From: Psettodes erumei
Lineage: Eukaryota > Chordata > Actinopteri > Pleuronectiformes > Psettodidae
Length of the DNA: 64,000 nt
Assembly: GCA_016785225.1 (NCBI GenBank)
Contig: JAFBJZ010000608.1
Location: 895,951 to 959,950 of the forward strand
Direction: 5' to 3'
The translations under genes and the position numbers were made by a program. Under the pieces are notes generated by a model. The model ran no database searches. It was not told the origin of the DNA and worked only from the letters and a program-made list of their open reading frames with translations. The first letter of the stretch is position 1. Each line of letters starts with the position of its first letter. This document shows positions 13,265 through 25,600 of the stretch, in pieces.

Positions 13265-13400
13265 AGGGTCACGTGTAAAGACTGAAATATATTTTGTGTC
13301 TGGGTGTGTCTGGTGCATATGAAGCCTATGGGTGTATAGAGGAGAAGTGGATTATGCTGCTGAGGTGTTTCAAGAAATGCCTGTGGGGGATTTGATGCTC
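13265..13400 (+). repeat. Diverged interspersed repeat, copy B
   Basis: Partner of 11430-11600. It shares ggattatgctgc at 13349-13360 and has the same reading-frame-like pattern (DYAAEVFQEMPV). The downstream frame stays open for about 25 more codons before a stop. No start, splice pattern or known protein family is evident, so I class it as a repeat, not as a gene. Confidence 0.45.
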
Positions 13401-14693
13401 CAAAAAAGGTTTAGCAAATCTGACAAGGATATTTTTGTCTTTTTGTTCAGTTGATGGACTGGACTCTATGCTGTCTGTCATGCCGGACTCACGAGTCCTG
13501 AGTGTCTGACATGCACGTCCTAAGTGATTCATTCCACTTCAGCCTCCCAGTGAATCTGCAATTAATCCTCTCTTGCATCTTCTGGTTTGTATTTTGCAGG
13601 ATGTTATTGTTTCTCCTTGGCAATTTACCACCGGGAAATAGATTTTTTTTTTGTTGAGTACAAATGCAAGGCTCTGTTCGGGAAAAATGGATAAATGTCA
13701 GCTCGGTGTCCTCCTGTAACGATAAGGACAAATACAAAGGGTGTGCGGTTAGCGTCGCCGGGGCCAAATTGGCATTCTGTTTATCGGAGCGAGACGAGAC
13801 GACCCGTGGAGATAGCAACAGCAGAAATGCACGGATGAAACCCGCTGTAGAAAGGTTGTGAGCCGGGGCTCAGGCGCTGGGAGGCTGTTTGACCGCTGTG
13901 GAGGGTACAGCTCCTTCTTTGGAGAATGCAGAGGCTAACGGTGTGAGTTTTGCAACCCATCTGCTTTGCATAAAATCAGCGTGGCTGCCTGGCAGTACGC
14001 TGCTCCGTAATTAACCTGCGGAGGCCCAAACTGGGCGCCCTCTGAAAGGCCTCATTAACCTGTGCCTAAGAGGCGGCTATTGTCCTCTGGCTCCCTTGAC
14101 CTCGCGCTAAGCGACCACAGCACCGCACGCATTTTCTGCTCCCACGCAGAAAGCTGTAATGGCTGGCAGGGGAACGAACCCACCTGCGTTTTGTGTTTGT
14201 GTCTCCAACACACGTGAGACGACACTGAATTATACATGGAAGTGAATCACATCAGGGTATTATTATATCAATTACTGCTCCTGCTGACATGATTAGTTGA
14301 TTAGTGCATTGACACCAAAATTAATCAGTATTTTGGTTTATAGTCAGTTGTTTTGTCAGCATCACTCCGGGCTCTGTGAAGGTATAACAAAGTTTTGTCT
14401 ACATCTCCTAGACAAAGCGATCGATCAAAAAAAATAATTGGTAACATCTATTTGAATGTTGATTGTAGCTGTAGTTCACCTCATCTCCCTGAACCTGAGA
14501 TGGAACAAACATCAGGTTAGCTTTCTGAGGTAAGGACGTGTCATTGCCCCCCCCCCCCACACACACACACACACACACACACACCTCCTCCCATCCTGCT
14601 GAAATTAAGCCGTCTTCTTCTTGTTTAGTCAGCTTGGTGTTTTTCACAACATCAGCATGCACCACTGAAACACCAGCACCCAGGGGACTCGGG

Positions 14694-14732
<39 letters not shown>

Positions 14733-15978
14733 TGAGATAGAGAGAGAGAGAGGGAGGAAGGGAGAGAGAGGGAGGAAGGGAGGGAGAGGGAGAAGCTGCA
14801 TGGCTCGTCTCCACTCAGTTGTATGTGTGTCACCTCCTGAGTGCAATACCAGCTTGGCCCACTTCTGCCTGACCGACTAGACTCCGCGGCTCATCTGGGC
14901 TCCTCGCTCCTTTCCCTTTGTGTTTAATTTGCTCTCGCTCTTTCTCCAACCCCCCCCACGGGGTCCGGTTCTCACGTCTCACCTCGACGTTCAGAACAGA
15001 AGAACCAAAGCTCGCAAGGGCGCGGGACGTCCCAGGTGAACCGGGGCGGGGAGGTATTGGCTCGTAGCCAGTGCCTACGGTGCATCAGGCGGGACCACCC
15101 GGCACACGCACACACATCTAGGTCAGAGCCAAACGTGGAAGGGAAGGGGAACCTTTAGCCCACATCATGGCTGCTCTGTTTTCACAGCCTGGGAGACCTG
15201 TGCCAGACGATACCATCTCCCCTCGCGCGGTCAGGGATGATGCATCAAGAGCGACGTGAGTGCCGGGCGTCAGACCTGTTGAGAACTGCAGCGGCGTTGC
15301 CAAGTCAGAGAGGACGTGCTGTTGAATCTCAGGTGGCCCAGCGACGCCAGCCGAAAACAGTTTCTGACATAACATACCAACACATACCAACACTGTAGCT
15401 GTAAAATCAGCTTTAAAACTACAGCGTGCAAATTTTCCTCAGTTGAAATATGCAGCGAAACATACGTTAATGCAGATAGATGCTGTCAAATGCGCCTGTG
15501 ACTCCAGCCGGCCGAGCATCCTGGCAGCAGTGCACAGATCTTCCCGTCTTCTGTCTTCTGTCTCAGGTTTTACCAGCTCCTCAGGGAAAGGGCCGGCTCC
15601 TCCGCTGCTGAATGCTCCACCGCGAACGCATCTGTCTGCGTACAGGACGTTTTGAGCCAGGGTGACAGTGGAGTAAAAGAGTAAAGTGCATGAAATGTGC
15701 AAATCCGAGCGGAGCTGCAGATTTAAACTGCACTGTTACTGTGTTTTCATGCTGCCATTTGATGCATATCTGTTATGAAAACACAGCTTAGAGCTACGTG
15801 CCTCACATGTATAAAGAAAACCCCCTTCTTGGTTTCCCAGTTTGACGATTCAAAGGCTGCGACGTGCGTTCACCTCATCAGGTGTGTTGGGAATAATTGT
15901 TCAGACTGGGTAATGTTGTGTTGAGCTCTAACTGTTTATTGCATGATTGGATTGGTAGCTTTTTTGTGTGTCTGTGTG
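13401..15978. other. Non-coding DNA with microsatellites
   Basis: No supported gene. It contains a C-run plus (CA)n at 14547-14584, (TG)n at 14697-14730 followed by GA-rich DNA to about 14792, and an AT-rich stretch with several TAAT cores near 14225-14345. Confidence 0.6.
14547..14792. repeat. Microsatellite cluster: C-run/(CA)n, (TG)n, GA-rich
   Basis: A C homopolymer joins a CA array (14547-14584). A separate TG array (14697-14730) runs into GAGA/GGAA purine-rich DNA. About 110 bp of ordinary sequence lies between them. Confidence 0.95.
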
Positions 15979-16250
15979 TTAAAGAACTAGCTCATCATTT
16001 TTGGAAACGGTCTCTTCGGCTTTCTTGGCAAGAGACGGATGAGAAGATCGATGCCGCTCTCATAATCAGTCCATTTAAAAATAACGCCACAGTCAGGGGT
16101 TATTTTATCTTAGGATAATGACGAGAGCCTTTGTCCAGTGGCAGCAAAACCTGCCAACCTGTGCCTCTAAAGCTCACTCATTAACACGTTATCTTCTGTT
16201 TAATCGCTTAATTCAAAGTGCAGAAATGACAAGTCACGGTTTTTACGGCT
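15979..16250 (+). mobile_element. Degenerate copy of a common percomorph interspersed repeat
   Basis: The order of landmarks matches, from memory, a very common short repeat of percomorph fish genomes: ttaaag...ctagctcatcatttt near the start, ctttcttggcaagag, gatgagaagatcgat, then cctctaaagctcac, attaacacgttat and a final tttttacgg. The copy is diverged throughout and poorly matching in its centre. I cannot name its class with confidence. The TTAA-type terminus suggests a non-autonomous DNA element, but that is inference. Confidence 0.65.
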
Positions 16251-19200
16251 TCCTTTCTTTTCCTCAGCTGACCCGACTGAATCTTGGCTTGTATTTACAC
16301 ATTTCATCTTATGCCCTTTTTAAACTCATTTCTCAAAACGTAAAATTTTTGCCATCAACGCAGGTATCATATATATATATATATATTGTGAAAGCTTAAT
16401 GCCTGGACACGGCATCAGCAGGCAGCTCACATAGCGAGCTTCGCACACACGTCACCGGGTAACTAGGAGACAGTGTCAGAATGATGGACAACGCGGACAC
16501 ATCATCATCATCATCCTTTCTGCCTGCGTGTATGTGTGCGATGCCTTTGTTCAGGGCCTTCTCCGCACCCACGGCCAAAAGTGTCACTCCAGGCTGCGGT
16601 GGGCTCATTATGCCATTAGCTGTCTCAGGCCTCAGTCCATTTGCTGGGCAGGGAGTGTGACGGAGCCCTTTTCCAGGGTCACCCCTCCTGCTGGAGGCCG
16701 GTCAGCCGAGACACACACGGTATTCACCTCACACTCAGAAAACGTATTTGACACTAATCATGATTTAGCGCAGGATGTGAGCTGTGTTACGTAGCATAAT
16801 CACAGCCCGTATATGATGTGCCCCGCTCCCCTCGTCTGTCGCGGTTACACCTCTCGTAGGTACTGCACAGATCAAGAAGATGGATTCATTGTTTGCTCGG
16901 CGGTACAAACAGTAAGCATGCCTCCTTTGTTATTATTTAAGCCAAACAATCTAAATCAAGTCTAATGAGGTATCTGTCTGCCAGAGTTTCTTTGTTTTTA
17001 TTTCACGATACGCGCGCCGCCTCGGGGAGGGGAAACCGGCGCAGGAGGGGTTAATCCATCAGAAGTGAGCGTTCCTGCGTAGCTGGACTCTATTCCCCAG
17101 GCCTCTCCCACCCATCCACCGCGTGGAGAGGTGGATGAGCAGCTTATTTTCTCTGCATATTAAAAACTGGCCTGCAGAGGTGGCTGTGGGGGGGTGGAGA
17201 CTGGAGTGGAGAGGAGGAGTCGGGCTGGGCCTAAAATTCCTTTTTTTTTCTCAAATAAATGATTAACTAAATACCCCCCCCCCCATTCCTGTCCATTCTG
17301 AAAGAAGGGTCGGCTTTGATCTCGTGGGCCCTTTGAAATGATCTGAGGAGCGAGAGGGAGCGGGGCGTGTGGGAGGGGCGGGGGAAAGTAAGAAGGACGG
17401 GGACAGGAAGCCGCCACGCCTCCCTGCTCGCTGCGGGGAGACATCACAGTTATATACTGTACTTATACTGTATGTGCAGAGAGAGGCGGCGAAAGGGGGG
17501 GGTGGCTTTTCCAGAATTAGGTGCTGGGAGTCAACTTGGCGTGCGGTAAAGTGAGCTGTTTGAAGACCTCGCTGCAGATAATGCCCAGGGATAGATTAGC
17601 TTCCCCTTAACCCCGGAGTTCAGTGGCGTGGCAGATGTCTCTTCCCCACTCCAATGGTAAATTGGGCTTTCCTTTCTGGTGGGGGGGGCACCGCTGGATG
17701 TAAATCCTGTATCTCATGCTCAGTGGCCCACGTGAAGAGCACGTCGCCGGCTGAACTGGATACTTGGGTGTTTCTCCTCCGTTGGCCTTCCATTCGCTCG
17801 TCTTTTATCCTGTCCTAACTTTTAGTCTTTTTCAGTCGAACTGGCTCGTGACACTTTTCACAAACATACAAAACGAGAACCTGTGAGACGGGCAGCGCAG
17901 ACGCGCGTTCATTTGCTGCCACTGATTGTGCGTACACTAAACGGGATTACCTTGGGTGTGACAACAAAAGACCCTTTGTTGATTTAGAAATGCACGTAGC
18001 ATTAGAGCTAATGGGGGTTCCTATCCAATCACATGTGATTTGGGGGCACATCGCGCGCCTGAAACCCGCACCTAATGCCGGCGGTAGTGGCCAGCAAGAG
18101 CGATATCAGCAAATACATTTATATTTTCTGAAAGATTACAGTTGCAGCTTTATTTATTCATTTCTCCTTCAGCTGCTCCTGATTTAACAACTCGAGTGAA
18201 AGAGGCCTCCAGTCCTCTACATCTCTGTGTCTCTGGCGTTCCATATCACTCTGCATTCAAAAACCCACTTGAGAGCGATCCAATCAAATCTGAAGGACTT
18301 GATTTTAAGGGCCCCTCATAAGTATTTGTGCCCATCTATTCCTCGGAAACACACTGTTGTGGCTCTAAGGGCCATATTTCTTGTTCTTCTTTTTTTTCAC
18401 TGCAACTTGCAGTGATAGCATCAACTTATTCTGCAGAAGTATTTAACTAATTTATGATTTATCCAATTATAACTGTGCAAAGTAGCCGGCAGCCACAACA
18501 CGTGCGTTACAAACAGAAACAGGTACCGCGGTTTAAACGTGGGCCCGCTTTTATTATCCCAGCCCAAAACTCCTCCTGCTCATCAGACGCACAAAGCTCT
18601 GCGTCAGTGCGCGTCCTCGCCCGCTACAGTCACCCCATACTTTTAATTTTCGGTGCATGTCGGTTACTCCGTCAGCGCGTCGGCTTAGCGCCTGCGTTCC
18701 CACGAGGCCGCCGGATCCTCACTTTCATTAAAGTTGTTTGGAGAGTGTCTCAGCTTCGATGCCTCATAAAACAAACTGCTATGATGAAAATAAGTTAAAA
18801 CCGCACAGCCCGACGCTGCTCCTCTGTTTTATTAGCACACGCACACACACACACAACAAAATGTTGTTTGTTGAGGTTCTAATGAGTCCCAGTAGCAGCG
18901 GTTTGATTTTTTTTCTCCCCCCCTCCTAATTTGACATGCTTCACTTGGGCTGGGTCCCTCTCGCTCCGCAGACCTCAAATCCTCCATGCAGAGGCCCTAA
19001 TGAATCTTCTCCGTGTACACAAAACAAAGGACAAACAAAACAAGGCAGGAAACACTTGCTTCCTTGAGCTTCTAATTGTCCCAAACACGTCAATCACTCG
19101 CGCCGATCCACTTTTCCTACAGACAAAAGAGTTATTAGTCGCCCGTGAGAACGTATCAATCTTCCCGTAGCTGGGTATATTATGCTCGCGCTGTGGGTTG

Positions 19201-20489
19201 CATCTGCAAGCGGCGCAGCCTTTTTGTTTTTGCTCCAGCCGCGTGAGAGCGTGTGCGCGGTGTTGTGTTGCGTTGCGTTGTGTGCTTTCCGCTCGGGGAA
19301 GGTGAAGAACAATGAGTCGGACCCAGCCGCTCTCCCAGGGTTCTGCGCGTCGAGTAATTGAATCGGGGGCTTTTTTCGCCGGCCGCAGAAGACGGTGTGA
19401 GTGAATTGTCTCAGATAGTTTATAGGGTAATAAAGTCCCTTCACAGCAACACCTGCCAGCTGCGTTCAGCTCGGACCAAAACAGTCTATTTAATGCCGCC
19501 CGCTGTGCACCTGCAGCCCACCCGTAACGGTCTGCCCCATCACGCCATCAGTGCAGCCGGCAGCCGGTGCCCCCCCCAGTCTGCCCGCGGCCTCCACAAC
19601 TTCTGATTGGAATTAAAATCTTGACTCAATTAGCCCCCGCATTGTTGACCCTGTTTGCAGGTTAGGACGCTGTATCTTAGGCCAAATGCAATTACTGCAG
19701 CCATTTTCTCTTATCTGATCTCCTCATCTGCTCGCTCCAGCTGCCGGCGAGCCATCGAAAATACGGGAGAGCGCTGCTTTCCCTGGACCCCGCAGCAGCA
19801 GCGTCTCTTTCAAAACAACTCTGGCCGCACCGCCTTCGAGACGGAGAGCCTCTTCCGATCCGAGCTGCGGTCAGCACCGGTGACGTGCGAGCATGAAAAA
19901 CGTTGCGATGAATAACGTTAATTACACGTCGGACAAAACTCTGCACCCTTAAAACGCTATTAGCTGGCGAGCGGGCGTCTTTCCTCTGCTTCCCCGGGCG
20001 GCTCCCCGTATTATTAAGGAATTGTGCATTAACGAGAGTCAGCAGTTTTGGGTGCTGCAATCTCATTACATTTACAGGGAAGGGATGGAGAGCTGCAAAA
20101 AAAAATTAATTGGAGGCATGCGATAGTTAGGACGGGAGCCTGGGCAAGGGCAGAATAAATCACAGGCCTGTTTGACAGCTTTATGGCTCTGGAGAGGGAG
20201 AAGTGGTTAACTTTAATGGGAGGAGATAGAAATGTTGAGTTACTTTATTTTTCCCTCTTCGTCCCCACGCACACGTGCTCATCCCAACCCCCCCCGCAAC
20301 CCCCCTCCATCAGCCGAGGCACACAAGCTCCACTCACCCCTGAACTATTTGGACTGGGCTTGATATATTGAGTTAATTCAGCTCGCCCCGCGCCATAATT
20401 CATGCGTTTCATGCATTTAATGTGGTGGAGACACAGCGCCGGGTGGAATTGTTAATTTTCTGTGCAGAGATTGCAACCTCCCTCCCCAC

Positions 20490-20616
20490 CCACACACACA
20501 CACACACACTTCTTTCTCCTGCCCGTCACCTACTCTTCACACTGTCCCTAGTGTGCTCCCTGCCCCCTCACCGCTCCTTCCTCCTCTCCTCCTCCTCCTC
20601 CTCCTCCTCCTCCTCC
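20490..20616. repeat. (CA)n and (CTC)n microsatellites
   Basis: A CA array at 20490-20509 and an uninterrupted CTC trinucleotide array at 20586-20616 lie in pyrimidine-rich DNA. Confidence 0.95.
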
Positions 20617-22555
20617 ACCTTGTATTTTTTTCCATTACTGCGGGAGTTAATTTGGCTAAAAGAGTGTCCGCTCCCGGCAGGACTTACCACAGCATTGAGT
20701 TTCATCTCCTCTTTTAAAAAGGACAAAAAAACAAAAAAAAGCAAAACAAAACACTCGGCCATGATTCCAGCATCCTCAGCTTTTACTCGGCTCCTAAACC
20801 GGACTCTCACCTCTTGGCCCGGCCATTACATCCTGCCCTCACCCCCATCCCCAAGTTCAGAGGTCATCTCCTCTGGGGGGGGGGTCGACCCCTCAACCTC
20901 CCCCCTGCGGACTTAAGCCCTGTGGCTGTATAATTTGGGAGTGGGGGGCACACACTGGTTAGTAAAGCGACCAGTGAAGTGGCTTCTGCAGGGTAATGGG
21001 GCCCTGCTCTCCATACACTTGATTTAATCCGGGCAGACCTCTGTGTGTGGTGGGTGGGGGCGGTGTGTGTGTGTGTGTGTGTGTGCGCACGCTCTGGGAT
21101 TGTTGATTGCTGGTGGGAGCAGATGGAGGGGGTCACACCTCAGACGACATTACGAGTTCTATTAGGATATTATACCATGCAGTGTACACACAACTAACGA
21201 TTCTTTACATTATTGATAAGTGTGATTAGTTCTTCAAGCTGTAGGTTGTGAAATACATCCAGCACAAGTATTTCCTCGACTTGGCCATTGAAACCACTAA
21301 ATAGGCGCGTTCCCACCGGAGCAGGAATGGAACGGCCCCTAAAGGCTTTTTTGGGACGTGACGACAACAAGCGATGAAGAAGTTGTCGTCTCCCGCTCTC
21401 ACACCTTTTCACTAACAATGTAAAATTCATGGTATGGGCTCACGCAACAAACAACGCTGCTACTGTCTTGGCTCCCTGTCGACACGTGCTGATCTTCTCG
21501 GGTGCACTCGGGATTATGCTGCAGGGACACGGCGCCCGAGAACCGCTGACTGCGGGGGCGTTCCTGTAACGCTTGAGCTACCGGGGACTCGTTGCTAATG
21601 TTTGGAGGTGTCGTTACAGGGATCTGGCTCCCACTGTTTAATCAAGTCATCTTGTATTACGAGTGTAACTGGGGCCGATTGTGCACATTTAGAACTTAGC
21701 GTTCAAAGACGTGGCGCACTTGGCGAGCACTGCCTTTTTTCTTCTTTGCTTCTGTGATGTCGGAGCGGTCGGGTGGGTTTCTGCAGTGTTTTTCCAGGGC
21801 CTCAGCTCAGACCAGCCAGCCAAAGATAAACAGAAAAGCATTTTCCCTCAGGCCTTGAACACAACTCGGTATAAAGTTGAAGCCGTCACCTTAACTCGAA
21901 CATGGAAACTACCTCAAGCAGAAGTTAGCGGAGGGGGGGAGGGAGAAAAAAAGCTTACTTCTGTTCGTGGTCTGGCAGAGTTGCAGAGCACATTGTTTTC
22001 ACTTATTTATTTTATTTAAGTTGGCAAGGTAGAGGTGAGCTGAAGTCTTTTTTTCTTTTAGCAGTGGGAGGAAAACAGGAGGTCACATTTGTTGGCAGCG
22101 CTGTGGGAGCGCGCCGACGCGAGCGTGAGGGCTTTGTGTCAGGAGACATTTTGTGGCAGGCAGGAGAGAAACGTAGCGCCGTGACAGGGGCTTTTCTCTC
22201 TCTCGCTTTTATTTTTCAAAAAGGCGTGGCGACCCCTGTGACCCGGCGAGTTGAAACGGAGGCCACCGGCGCCGACTCTCGTGCACCGAATGAGGAAGCA
22301 CAGTCACTATGATTCAAAACAAAGCAAAAAGAGGCTCTCTGGTTTTATCTGATTTAAATATTGTTTCTGTACGCACCGCGTTTGGGTCGTGTCAGTCGCC
22401 GCTGCTCAGACGACACAACTGGCCCGAGCCCCCCGAGGCCGTCAGTGTGTCTGTGGTGTGGGTACAATCCTGTGATTCATCCTTTTTCATGGCATTTCCT
22501 CCCCCATTGTGTAGGGCCGTGTACTGTCAGGGGCTGGAAACCCCACTGAGTGGCG

Positions 22556-22561
<6 letters not shown>

Positions 22562-22599
<38 letters not shown>
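22562..22599. repeat. (CA)n microsatellite
   Basis: About 19 uninterrupted CA units, preceded by a short GCGCGC run that extends the alternating purine-pyrimidine tract. Confidence 0.97.
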
Positions 22600-22600
<1 letters not shown>

Positions 22601-25600
22601 CATACCCCTTTCACACATGACCACGGGCTTGATGCCTTTAAATCTGTTGAAGCGCTGATATGACACGGTTTGGAGATAAAGCTGATGACATCATATTCAT
22701 ATTAATGTTTTCTATTAGCCTCCTTTTGATGTTCAGATTGTTGATAAAATGCTGATTGGGTTGGTTGTCGAGAGGAGACGCTAAACTGCAACAGGCGGCG
22801 GCTTGAGGCGCTGAGATCGCAGAGCTTCTGTTCCGCAGCGACGAGTGGATTGGCCGATGACCGACCAGTTGTTCGTCGCTCATTTGATGCTTTCATGTGT
22901 TTCACGTCACAGTAAATCACACATCTGTGCGTCGGTTTGAAGACGTCACCTTGTCGCTGTTCGTGCTGGCGCAGTCTTGCCGGGAACTGGACAGAGAGGC
23001 ATCTGGGTCACAGACAGGTTGCATTTGAAAGATGAAGATGCATACAGTCATGCATTAAACATCCTTTCAGTGTTGGATCAAGATGCAAACTAATAAGTGA
23101 GTTTATTTCATGATTAAACATTTCCTTCTTGATGGGCGCGGCCTCTTGCAGGAAGACGCTCCCTCCGTCTGCCCGGGGTCACCGGAAGGTTCCAAATCAA
23201 TATGGATCCTGTGCCGTGGCCTCCGCGGCTGTATATTTACCCATCTGCCTCCAGAAAACTGTGTGTTTGTGTTCTGGAATATAAAGTGCAATAGCGACGT
23301 TTTCAGCAAAAAGGTGATCTAAGTTTCACTCGATCCGTTTTAGAGAAATGCGGTAACAGCAGAAAACGGCCGTGCTCGACTGCTGCACTCTTGATGATGT
23401 TGATGGAAAAAAAAGTCTGTTAACTTATTAAATGCATATTAACAGATTGAGGGGGGGGCTCCATGTATAGGGAAGAGACACCCGCCCCACTGTAATCAAT
23501 TCAGGTAGGGCAGCATTATCTGTGGAGCTGCCAGCAGAGCCGCACTGCACAATAACTCAAGCAGGGCATTGCAGAAGTGTGTGAGTTTGATCCTGTGCCA
23601 GGGTGATGAATGGCTGTTTTTTCTCTTTTGTTGCCCATCAGCACTTTTATCCCGCAGTTAATCCGCCGGGCAACACGCACTTCCCCCGCTGTAATTTTTC
23701 ACCCTGCCGCGCGACTGCGCTCGCGCATTTGCAAATGCGTTCACGCCTCTTGCTGTCGATGGATAGGCACCTGCGCCTGCCCAGCCCCGCCCACACCGGA
23801 GGCGGATTTAAAGGTGATGGGATTGACATCTCGTGAAATGTTAGCGAGGAGAGGGAGCCATATATATAACGCGTCAGCATGCCCCGGTGGCGGCAGCGGT
23901 GGGGGGGCTGTGCTTGTTACCGGGGTGTGTCAGGTGTTAAAAGGATTGTCATGTTGTTGCAGATAATGCAGCGTAGCCGCTTGATTTACAGCTGCGATGA
24001 GAGGCGAGGCTTTCTGCTTGGACCGCCCCCCCGCTGGGAACTCACAGAGGCGCTTAAATCTTTGGGTTTTTCCTTCCCTCCGTCTGCTCAAAACGGACGT
24101 TTCTCACGTCCAGGAACATCTGGGGGATGATTTTAAAGTCAGTGTGTTGGAAGCGAGGATGGGAGATGCTGAGCTTTTGGAAAACAATAACATAACCATT
24201 TAAGATGAGAACACATGCAGCGATTTGACTGTTTGTGTGGAGGTCAGCTGTGCAGGAAAACAGAAGTTCAACCTTTTGAAATCCCGCTTCTCACCTCACT
24301 TGGGCTGTGATGGAGCGATTTTGTTGCTTGCTAACTGAAAAATGCACAAATATAAGACAGAAATTTAGCCATCTTCTGGTAGCTCGGGTGTTCACACAGA
24401 CTAAAGGGCATTTTCAGCTTTATGCAGACGGCAGGTCTCCTGCAGGAGGCGGGTCACAGCTCCACTTTACTCAAACTAATGGTCAACGAGGTGTGAGAGG
24501 AATAACCTGAAATTTTGCACGGCTAATTCTTTCTTCTCGGGCTTCTCAGACCGGCTCTGATCAGGGAGTTGGGGGGGGGGGTCACATTTTAATACATGCC
24601 TGAGCACTGTGAGCCCCTCCTCAGTTCCTCCTCGCAGTGGAGGGGCTAGCCGCCCTCCGGAGAGCTGTTCTACATACGGCGGACAAGGAGCGAAGCCTGC
24701 TGAGACTCCACACCATTTATCTCTCAGCTGCAAGGTTGGGCATGGACTAATTGACTGAGCTGTGTGTGTGTGTCAGTCCTGGTCCCTTGAAGCACGGTGC
24801 ATTAGTAGAGCTTGAGATGATAGGATGTGGTAAAGTGAGGGAGACCATCAGGGGGGTGGGGGGGCTTGGATAAAAAGCTCTCCTGTAAAGTAAGTTAGAG
24901 GCTCCGGCTCTCCGAGACCGACCACACAGCTGATGCCGCGTTTACAGGAAAATTCTGCTTCAGTGCACATCTTTTCTCAGTGTTTGGACCATCATGTGTT
25001 TCATTTATCATATTTCATGTACGCAAATGTGAAGTCCATGTTCTGTTAAATAATGAATACATTTTCACTTTATTTGTGAGACAAATGGGAAAACCATGCG
25101 TGCACAGCCGCCGCAAGCACAGCAGGTCAAAGTTGAACCGGGACGACGGTCTGCAAACCGTGATCGATGTTCACCACCAACAGTTTGGCTCCGCTCCCCT
25201 CCTTCTTCTTCCTCTTCTTCTTTTTTTCCCCCCCTTCCACGTCAGCATGTTCCCAGATCTCAGCAATTAACTTGGTGAGTGCGGTGTTATTACACCGAAA
25301 AGGACCGAGGGCCAGAAACGAGGAAAATTAGGCCGAGCATAATAATCTTTTAAGCGTGAGTCGCCGTCCTCGTGTGTTGCGGCGCTCCCCTCACCGCTCT
25401 GCTCTGGACTTTATCAACACATTGTTTGACTTGGCCTCCTCCCAATGTAAGCCCAAGTACAGCACGGAGTTGGCCGTCTCACCGTCCACAGGGAGAGGTT
25501 TGAGGCCGGCGTGTGTGTGTGTGTGTGTTCATGGGCACATTCTGCGGAGGGGGGGCTGGGGTGGGGGTGGAAGCACCTCATTCTCCTGGACCAGGAAGCT

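Noticed and set aside
21290..21395. Segment with a 9-bp inverted repeat (21360-21368 / 21382-21390) and gttcccaccggagcagg, reminiscent of a teleost repeat
   Set aside because: The match to any remembered family is too partial to support an annotation.
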